Positions 55,990-64,000 of a stretch of 64,000 nucleotides of DNA are shown here, piece after piece. The stretch is from Gambelia wislizenii. Taxonomy: Eukaryota; Chordata; Lepidosauria; Squamata; Crotaphytidae. Position numbers and translations under genes: made by a program. The DNA is taken from the NCBI GenBank assembly GCA_030847615.1, contig JAUMIR010000003.1, forward strand, positions 334,557,756 to 334,621,755. Direction: 5' to 3'. How positions within the stretch are numbered: position 1 is the stretch's first letter; every line of letters starts with the position of its first letter. Below the pieces are notes generated by a model, which made no database searches, was not told where the DNA came from, and saw nothing but the letters and a program-made list of their open reading frames with translations.

Positions 55990-56490
55990 TAAGTGACCAT
56001 TCTCAAATCTATTCCTAAGGAAATCTCACCTCATACCCCATCCTGTCCAGCACTGTGAGGTTGTCATAAACCCATCAATTCCTGTCTCCCATCTGTTAAT
56101 GAAATCAGTTAAGTTTCAGTTTCCTTTGTCTATCCAGTGGGAAAGCCATCCAGGGTTTGTCCTAGGCAGAATACCCCTTCAGGATATAAAACAGGGTAAA
56201 AATATTAGTCCCCCAATGCACAAAACTCTGCTCTTCAAGACTGGTAACTATCCCCTTATTTTCCCAAATCTCTCCCTCTATCCAATCTTTCTGCCTTGCT
56301 TGTCTATAGCCTTGTATGGTTCTTAGGAATGTGTGTTGCGTGTGTGAGGGCATTTTGTGTTATTTCCAATAAAAATACTTTATTTAAATTTAAGATGGAG
56401 TGTTCTCTGCAGTTAGTACTGATATACACAGGTGAAAAGATCCCTGCAGTTATCCTCCTCTTGCAGGCATCTGTTTGAGCTAATAATTCC
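55990..56490 (+). repeat. LTR-like sequence, copy 1 of a diverged pair
   Basis: Contains CCCTTCAGGATATAAAACAG (TATA-like), CCTTGTATGGTTC, TTTCCAATAAAAATACTTTA (poly(A) signal) and GATATACACAGGT, in the same order as 57290-57775. Ends not defined; could be old ERV or other LTRs. Confidence 0.4.
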
Positions 56491-57289
56491 CCCAACTAAT
56501 AACAGAGATTTGATATCATGGGTCAGTCTGTAAAGCACCCAAGGCCGGTTTAAGGCACCAGCAGTGTCAGCATATGCAGGGGCCCCATCATTGTGGGGGG
56601 CCCATAGTAACCCTCCTCCTACAAAAAAGTGAAACCTTGGATTGGCCAACCAAAATGCAAAACATATGATGCAAACATTCGAAGCTCTACTGGCTTCTTC
56701 ATCAGGCAAAAGACATTAAAAAATAAAGAAAGAAAAGTGATGGTGTTGAAGTCATAGGCCTACATGTTGTTTCAGATGTTCCTTGTGTTGTTGTTCAGGT
56801 GAGGTGCTGCAAAGGAAGTTAAATTTTACTGTCCTTTGTCTCAGTTCCCATGTGGCCAAAAAGGTGGAGTGGCCTCTGCCTACACGAGTTCCCTCACCTG
56901 AACATTTCCTACCAACACTTGTTGGCAACTGCAGAATTTCAATTGTTATCTACCCTGATAGCCCCCATCTTGAAATATTAATTGGCAATATTTAATAATT
57001 TGTCTGGACATGGCCTTCCATGTGGTTAGCAGATAAACCAAGCACCCCCACATACCAAAGGTGGAGTCATGTATAACCAAGGAGAGGCCTTTGGAAATTC
57101 CCCAAAACAAGTAATACTCAGGTGAGAGTTAACACCCATAGATGAGTCTTTCACTAATCCACTCAAAGACAGCCAAGACCTCGATGGTTGCAAAATGGGT
57201 CTTTCCTCTTCCCTTCCTCCCCCAAAATAGACCTTGCCTGCTCCTACTCAATTCCAAATACATAGCCCATTAATGATCATTCACTCTTC
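56491..57289. other. sequence between the LTR-like pair
   Basis: No coding frame with retroviral motifs. If the pair were LTRs of one element, the interior is far too short to be complete. Confidence 0.35.
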
Positions 57290-57775
57290 CAGAGCATCCT
57301 TGGTTTAGCCCTGGGAAACTCTGAGAGACATTGTATTCCACTCAAAACCCCATCCCTTCAGGTGAATTATCAGATATAAATATCCCCCTAAAACACCCCC
57401 CAAGTGTGCACAGACTAGTCTGTGTTACCAGGTCCATGGACCCTCTTCTTTCCAACTCCATGTCAGTTTGTATCACTATTCTGCCATCCAGACCTCCCCT
57501 CTGTCAGTTTACTTCTCGATCTCAGCTCTACAGGATCAGTATAATATAACCACCACCCCCGTACTCTGTTTCTCTATCCAAATTCTTCCTATTGTCTTTG
57601 ATAGCCTTGTGTGATTGCCTGAAGCCTGAGTGTTCATGTGAATGCTGTTACTGTTAATTTCCAGTAAAGATAAGTTAATTGTACCTTTTGGCTTAGAATC
57701 TCCTCCGTTACTACCGGTATACACAGGTCAAAAAAATCTGCCATTACCCAACCTCTCACTGCCATTCTAAGCTAA
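57290..57775 (+). repeat. LTR-like sequence, copy 2 of a diverged pair
   Basis: CCCTTCAGGTGAATTATCAG followed by ATATAAATATCCCCC, AGCCTTGTGTGATT, TTTCCAGTAAAGATAAGTTA and GGTATACACAGGTC, parallel to 55990-56490 but strongly diverged. Confidence 0.4.
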
Positions 57776-57779
57776 TTAA

Positions 57780-59170
57780 ATATTCCCATATTCATTTCAG
57801 ACACTAGTGGGATCCTTGCAGACCCCACACAATTCAGGTAACACTATGGTTTGGGAATGGAGCTAGATCATCCTTCTGCACCATAGAGCCCCATAAGACT
57901 GCTGGGTAGAAAGCCTTTTTCTCTTCCTGAACCAAAAGCAAGGGAAGACTAGGGAGAAATGTACCATGATTTTGGCAATGTGAGTGCAGCCAGGTGATAA
58001 TGGCAGCCAGTTGTGACCCAAAAACTATATGTTGGGGCAGATGTGGCCCACAAAACCCAATTAAGTGGGGACACCTTGAGCTCATTTTTCTATTTCTCTC
58101 TCTCTCTTTTGTCTGGAATCATAGTAATCCATACTCACTGATTTGTTTTGTGGTAGGAACTGGAAGATTAATATGCCTTCTGCCACAGGATTATAAACTT
58201 GTCTTCAAGATAGCATCTGATATGACAAAATAGCTCAATATCTTCTCACCAAAATCACCCTCTCACATGCCTGAGTTAAATCTTACACAGTGGCCTGAAG
58301 GTTATCATATGCTATGGATCCCTCAGTGAAGCCACATTAGTTAGGATGTCTCCCCTTTTCATCCCTTGTACATTTTTATGCTTAAAGACTTTACCGTTTT
58401 ATCTGTTAAAATTCTTCGGGCTTTAACGGCTGTAATAAATTTCAGTAATCTCTGGCTATTGAAACTAAGCCTCATTATTATTCTCATGTTGTCATTCACT
58501 GCACTGCAGTGTGATTTTATTCTTTGTATTCTGTATCATATGGTGGCTTTTTCTGTTACTAGGCATCTGGGCTTCAATCCTCAGAGCACTTATGCTGGAG
58601 TAATCCACAGATTATAGTGGGACTGCTCAGAGGTAGGTGGGTTGAGGATCATAGTGCTAGTAGATGACATACATTTGGCTGCGCCTATTATTCAACAGAT
58701 GTCTCTGTGTAGTTCATATCCCCCACACTCTTTTTGGTGGCTTTTTTTTTCTGCAGAAAACATTATGTTGACTTGAAATTCATCAGATTGCTTAAAAGTT
58801 GAATATAGGGAGGCATTTATTGCCTAGGCATTACTCAACCACACAACTAAAATGCCAAGAATGTGATCTGAGCTAAAATGGGTGTGATAAAAGCTCTCCA
58901 TTTTAAAGCAGAAATACCATCCAATTTTCCTTGAAATGCAATGAGGTAATGATAATTTGTGCTTCTCAAATATATGACAGGAGTACAAAGCACTCCATGG
59001 GGCAATTAAAAAAAAAAAGGAAAGGAAAGGAAAGGAAAATCCATATGAATTCTGGCTGCTCTCCCGCCCCGTCTTTAAAGACAGTGGCACATTTGAGGTC
59101 AAAGAAGACACTTTTTTTCCTCCTACGCTATCCAACAATAACCCCATGAAGGCATTCAGTCCACATCTAT
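57780..59170. other. unclassified sequence with an (AAAGG)n run
   Basis: No gene. (AAAGG)n at about 59008-59037. Confidence 0.4.
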
Positions 59171-59174
59171 GAGA

Positions 59175-59479
59175 GGAGATTATCAAATGCAAGCAAAAAA
59201 CCTGCAAAAAGCCTGTGAGGATGATGTCACTGTACGAGTCATCATCCTTGTGTGCTGCCTCCGTGCAGACTATGTACTGCAGTGGAGAACAAGCCATCAC
59301 TTTTCATTGGCGGAAACGTCTGTCAATGAAAAGTGACGACTTGTGTTCTGCTGCAACACAGAGTCTGTACAGAGGCAGCACAGAAGGATGATGACATTGT
59401 GCAAAACTGGGATCCAGTCTCAGTACAGTGATGCCCTTGCATACTCCTGTTGGGCTTTTTGCAGTGTCTAATAATCTCC
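59175..59479. mobile_element. palindromic MITE, family G
   Basis: 305 bp with ends GGAGATTATCAAATGCAAGC and GTGTCTAATAATCTCC, sharing GGAGATTATC with family A. The arms TCACTTTTCATTG and CAATGAAAAGTGA meet at GCGGAAACGTCTG near 59315. Flanks AGA and AGG. Non-coding. Confidence 0.88.
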
Positions 59480-59606
59480 AGGGTCAAAATTTGGAAAGGG
59501 GGATAAGAATATGCATGGAAGTACCATTGCTAACATCCCAGCATGGCTGGCGCTTCTGTCAATCTTTTGCCATTTAGCATGAAGATGACTGTAGGAAATT
59601 TTGGAG

Positions 59607-60240
59607 GGGTATTCTATATGGTGGAAATACTCATAGAATTTGAGGAGAATACCTTTTGTCCCAATGGGATCCTGCATCAATCCACTGTATTTGGAAGGAA
59701 GGGGCCAAAAATGCCAAAAACCTCACAGCAAAAGTCTCCGTGGCTTTTCCTGGATTTTTTTTAAAAAGCTCCATGGGGAATGCTCATTCCTGCTCATTGT
59801 GACAACCAATTCACTTTGATGCACATTCCTGATAAAAGTGGAAGTGGAAAGCTGATTGGTTAGATGTGTGCAGGGAGTGGAGCTTACTAACGAGGCAAGT
59901 GCCCAAAACTGCCATGTTGGATTTTCGCCATAGTGATCACGTGCTGAGGTGATGAAACAGCCCTTTTCTCTCTCTTTTTCTAGTCTTCCACATCTTGGAT
60001 ATGCTTTTATTTTTTTAAAAAAATACTGTTTGGTGGCAGCAACTGGTGACAATAAAAACACGAGTAATTCACTTGCACCCGCCATCTTGATTTACAGGCA
60101 TGCCCATTTGAACAACAAATACAGATAGCTTCACGTGCCTGCAAGCTTGTAAAAAAAAATTGTTGAGACAAATGAAAGCTGCTGTGAATTGGCATTAGTG
60201 TGCATCAATCCACATTGTATACCCTCATATAGACAAGCCC
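59607..60240. mobile_element. MITE family D copy 5
   Basis: 634 bp. Left end GGGTATTCTATATGGTGG worn, right end CTCATATAGACAAGCCC intact, followed by TAA. Internal blocks (GATAAAAGTGGAAGTGG, GCCATCTTGATTTACAGGC) are nearly the same as in 17046-17709, so both belong to one subfamily. Confidence 0.85.
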
Positions 60241-60444
60241 TAAGTGTAATTTCTATGGAATCATTGGTTTAGCTCAGTGGATCCTTAAGGAAGGGACTGT
60301 GCCAAATGTTGTGGTTCAGAACAAGAAAGACAGAGCAAGAGCTAGAGAGACATGAAGAATCTGTTCCCCAGGAAACAGGAATTTGGTCCTTGTCACCTTA
60401 ATTTTGAATTTGGATCAAATAAGAAAACATTACCAAGAGATGGT

Positions 60445-60813
60445 CCCTTTCACACTAGACAATTATAGCACTTATGATTCCAGTTTAACAGCCATGGCAA
60501 CATCCTATGGAATCCAGCAGTTCGTAGTTCAGTGAAGCACTATTGTGGTGGTTCTCTATTGTTATTTTGTCCTCCAGATGTTTTGGACTTTGACTCCCAG
60601 TAGCCCAGGCCAACAAAGCTAACAGGCAGCACTTGTGGGAGGTCAAGTCCAAACCACCTGGAGGATCAAAGACTGAGAAGCACTACATTAGAGGTCATTA
60701 GCAGAGAATTCCAAATACCCCTCCCTAAGCTGCGAATTGTAAGAGTCCATAGGATGTTGCCATGGCAGTTACAGTAGATTTGTAATGCTGTAATTGTCTA
60801 GTGGGAGTGGGTC
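60445..60813. mobile_element. MITE family E copy 4, interrupted
   Basis: GGTCCCTTTCACACTAGAC and GTCTAGTGGGAGTGGGTCC are the ends. The middle is interrupted by about 150 bp at 60543-60690. Confidence 0.78.
60543..60690. mobile_element. hAT-like short element nested in family E
   Basis: Mirrored ends GTGGTTCTCTATTG and CTGAGAAGCAC, with inner arms GTCCTCCAGATGTTTTGGAC and CCAAACCACCTGGAGGA. Typical of small non-autonomous hAT elements in vertebrates from memory. Confidence 0.6.
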
Positions 60814-60892
60814 CAGTGACGTTCTGAGACTGGTTTACTAACTTTTGGGCTATAAAGACTGTGCATTTTCTTCAAGCAACTCCTCCATTGCT

Positions 60893-61487
60893 GCCTTCTT
60901 GGTGTATGAAACTCAAGGGGTGGGTTTATATGTGGCCCCCATTTGGGGATATGCTTGTATGGGTCCAGGTTATTTGAAGGACCACATATCCCTGTATGAG
61001 CCCAGTAGAGCTTTAAGATCATCTGGAGAGGTCCTTCTCTCTGTCCCACCACGTTCTCATGCACATTTGGTGGGAACAAGGGAGAGGGCTTTCTCAGTGG
61101 CTGCCCCCAAACTGTGGAACTCCCTCCCCACAAAGGCTAGGATGGCTCCATCTTTGATCTCCTTCCGGTGGCAGATTCAGACATTTTTATGCTGCCAGGT
61201 TTTTATGAACCAACAAGGGCTGAGCTAGTGAGGCTGTGTGGGGGTGGTTTTTTAAAAAAATTAAGGGTTTTTTAAAAGGTATTTTAATTTTTACTGTAAT
61301 GTTTTTAACTTGTAAATTGTTTAATCCTTTTTTTAAATTTTATATTTATAATCCGATTTTAACTTTGTACTGTTTTTAGCTTGTATTGTTTTTATAATGA
61401 CGTTAGCCACCTTGAATCTTATTGGTGGGAGAAAGGTGGGATAGAAATAATAATAATAATAATAATAATAATTAATAATAATATACT
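60893..61487 (+). pseudogene. L2-type LINE 3' end
   Basis: Plus-strand frame ending at 61228 reads RALRSSGEVLLSVPPRSHA and ERAFSVAAPKLWNSLPTKA, the same C-terminus as the copy at 54047-54649. A T-rich 3' UTR follows, then GGTGGGAGAAAGGTGGGATAG and (ATA)n at 61447-61470. 5'-truncated. Confidence 0.88.
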
Positions 61488-61489
61488 TG

Positions 61490-62550
61490 TTGCCATTTGT
61501 TACGTAGCTGAAGAATGCAAATCCTTGCAAAGACTGAATATGTCTGCAATATTCGTTTTCAAAGTTAGACTCCCAAAGAGAGTTATATAAACATGCTCAG
61601 CTGAATGGGCTTACATTCCTGGAAAGGCAGGATTCTTGTTCAGTCAAAGGGAGACTTGTAAGTGTGTTCAGATTAATGTGCTTATACCACACTACAGCTG
61701 TTAGTGCTAAACATGTATCAACATGGTGTGTTTAGGGCCTCCTCCTATATAAATGGGTTGAATACCTGCATAGGGCTAGAGAAGTTAGCAAATTTGGGTT
61801 CTATGTATTTTTTCCTCCTCAAACACCACCCAGATTAAATTATGTTCATGCTAGGACAGAACAATTCACGGTAAAAACTGAAATGTAACAGCAAAGCTTT
61901 TGAGAAGTCCAAAGGAAACTTTATACCAGCTCATGAATTGTAAAGTATCCTGGTGCCTTGTAGGCTTCAAGGCAAGGCTGATGCCATATATAGCTAGATT
62001 CAAGGGGCAGGAGCATAAGGAAAGTATTTTTCTCCTTGTTTTGAAATAAATGCAGGAACTGTTGACTGCAAAGAACAATTGGGAGGAGGGAATACTTTAG
62101 GGAATATTTTCTTTCTGGTGTTCTTCCCTGGACACAACTGCTTCTGTAGCTGAAAGCTGGCTGTTTCTTCTTAAAAACCACAAACCCTTATCCTCAATAT
62201 AGTTCAATACAAACTCCAGAATATAGTTGGGACACTAATCTAGCGCATGTCCCCAAGGCCTCCTTATACAAAAAACTCTCTAGGCTGCAATGCTCTTGGT
62301 TTGACAGTCAGGCACAGTTCTTCCATACCCTCCAATTTTTCACAAGGACATTTGTGGCCAAGCAACATCAGAGTGTAGATTGCAAAAATTATGGATGAAG
62401 AAGAACACATAAGCTAGGAGAGGCTGTTGCAGTTTGCTTTTCCCCAAGCCTACCTGGAAGGGCAAGATTCCCCCTTTCTCTCCTCTCCCCTGCTGAATTA
62501 ATTGAGGACAAATTATTTTTGCACTCTGGAGTGAGCTTGCAGCAACTGAA
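61490..62550. other. unclassified sequence
   Basis: No gene recognised. Confidence 0.4.
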
Positions 62551-62553
62551 GTA

Positions 62554-62899
62554 CAGTCAGCGCTCCACAGTTACAGGTTTAACTTTTGTGGATTTGATTA
62601 TTCATGGATTACTTGCTGCCGCTGCTGCTCTGTGCCATTTTTAATAGGGACTGCAAGCCTCATGAGACTGTGAAGAGACTGCAAATGTGCAGCAAGGCAG
62701 CAGTGGAGGCGGTGGCCTGCCACCCACCCATGTCAACCTTGCAAAGGAACCCACCCACCTCAAAGGCATCTGTGGTGGGTTGAATCCATGGATTATACGT
62801 TGTGTGTGTGTGTGTTAAATATGATTTGGGGAGCCTAGAGATATTTGCAGTTTTTCCACTTTTGAACCCTTAACCCCAGAAAATGTGGAAGGCCAACTG
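62554..62899. mobile_element. pogo/Tigger-like element, third CAGT..ACTG family
   Basis: 346 bp from CAGTCAGCGCTCCACAG to GGAAGGCCAACTG with TA on each side (62552-62553 and 62900-62901). Contains TGGATTTGATTATTCATGGA, an internal (GT)n run and no transposase frame. Confidence 0.82.
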
Positions 62900-62901
62900 T
62901 A

Positions 62902-63496
62902 AGCTGAAGGGGGAAAGTGGGAGAAGGTAAGTGAAACTGAAACATTTTAAGAGCAGCTGAAAAAATGGAACAACAGAGGATTCATTGGGACTGTATCTGC
63001 TACATTTGAACAGCTGGAGGATGTACTCTTCTCTCCCTCACTGGACTGGACATCTCAGTTTTCTTTACAATCCCATGGACTCAACACAGTCAGAGTCCTC
63101 CACTCCAGTGGCAACCCAAATCAGCCAGGAACATTTGGAGTAGGACAAACACCTGGAAAGCCTAGGGGCTCCTGCTATACTATTTTTTGTAAGACAGAAC
63201 TGTATAGAATAGTAGCTCAATGTCCATGAACAAAAATATTATGTGTATGTATTTCCCAGATAACTTCCTTATAAAATATATATCATGCCCACATAGAATT
63301 AAAGCTGAGCTTGAAAGTGCTTCTTACATCATACCACTCTGTTTGCAGCTCTTATTCCTGCAAATGCCCAAATGCCCCTCTAATTTGTGAACAGAGGGGC
63401 AAATGGTGTGTGTGGGGTGTTTGGCTCAGGTGCACTTCAAACAAGCAATCGAGTAGATCATTGCTTCTTTCTAGCTCATTATTTTATGTTCTCTGT
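62902..63496. other. unclassified sequence
   Basis: No gene recognised. Confidence 0.4.
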
Positions 63497-64000
63497 GGAC
63501 TTTATCAGACCATCCAAATACGGTGTCGTAAGGATGCCTAATGATCGTGAAAAGACACGCATACCAGATGACTTCGCCTTTTCACGATCATGTACAGTTT
63601 AAAACCTATCCCATTTTATTGATGGCCCAAGACATCAATAGATCTCCCCTAGTGCTTTTTGTGCCCACATTGCCAGCATCTGAATTTGTGTGCCATTGTA
63701 CTCATGTGAATGCAGCCAGTCCGGTGAGAACACTTCTGGATGAGATCATGACATCCAGGTAAGTGACACACTTTTTATGACCCTCCTCGGTTTAAGTGTG
63801 TTTATGTGATATCTTTTACTTTTTGAGTGTTATTTTTTAAAATTCTCTCGCGAGAATCTGTGGGATTTCAATAGAGGAAGTGAACGGAGGATTCATTGTC
63901 AGGGAAGCCTATAGCAAGGATAGAAGGTAAGTGTGGCATGGGGAGTTTTTTTGCTGGCATAAAAATGGCAGAAGTTATGCTGGTAAAAGAATGGGGTTTA
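63497..64000 (+). mobile_element. MITE family A copy 7, cut by the window edge
   Basis: Starts GGACTTTATCAGACC and carries the family blocks TTTTATTGATGGCCC...GACATCAATAGATC (hairpin), GATCATGACATCCAGGTAAG and GAGGAAGTGAACGGAGG. The right end lies beyond 64000. Confidence 0.88.

Noticed and set aside
61333..61590. Tyr- or Ile-rich frames
   Set aside because: Translation of the (ATA)n tail of the L2 copy.
1..64000. CRISPR array, operon or phage-like system
   Set aside because: The regular repeats are a ~90-bp minisatellite without unique spacers; gene content is eukaryotic retroelement only.

Overview
This is repeat-dense vertebrate DNA, most probably from a squamate reptile (a lizard). The basis is the mixture of CR1 LINEs with (ATTCTATG)n 3' ends, L2-type LINEs, a CORE/MIR-like tRNA SINE and a 5S rRNA-derived SINE sharing an AAGGCAC(AC)n-type tail, many short DNA transposons, one Ty3/gypsy element and two Ty1/copia elements. 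I recognise no host protein-coding exon, no intact RNA gene, no CRISPR array and no bacterial operon. Almost every supportable feature is a mobile element.

Layout. 1-2640 is a decayed Ty3/gypsy pol on the minus strand, running off the left edge. 2640-9548 is an array of about 90-bp repeats split by a full-length, very young Ty1/copia element (2793-8317). That element has 655-bp LTRs differing at one base, a GATCC target duplication, an uninterrupted 1321-codon polyprotein and a primer site copied from the anticodon arm of initiator tRNA-Met. 9931-17740 is a cluster of short DNA transposons, several nested. 17985-24150 is a LINE tail split by a second, broken Ty1/copia element (18320-23753). 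24151-48450 alternates CR1, L2, SINE and DNA-transposon copies with unclassified sequence, and holds three pogo/Tigger-like elements with TA target sites. It also holds a solo LTR with target duplication AGTCT, and a pair of inverted tRNA-Met-like repeats. 48450-64000 continues with a long CR1 inside a SINE, three L2 copies, palindromic MITEs and a fourth pogo/Tigger-like element.

The strongest biological content is the intact Ty1/copia element, since this superfamily is rare in amniotes. Also notable is a large set of foldback or MITE-like families with GGACTT/GGAGATTATC or GGGCCC-type ends. Wherever the target can be reconstructed these carry 3-bp duplications (CTA, TAA, TTA, CAG, TAT, AAA). 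Several nested insertions restore the interrupted host element exactly, which gives a relative insertion order.
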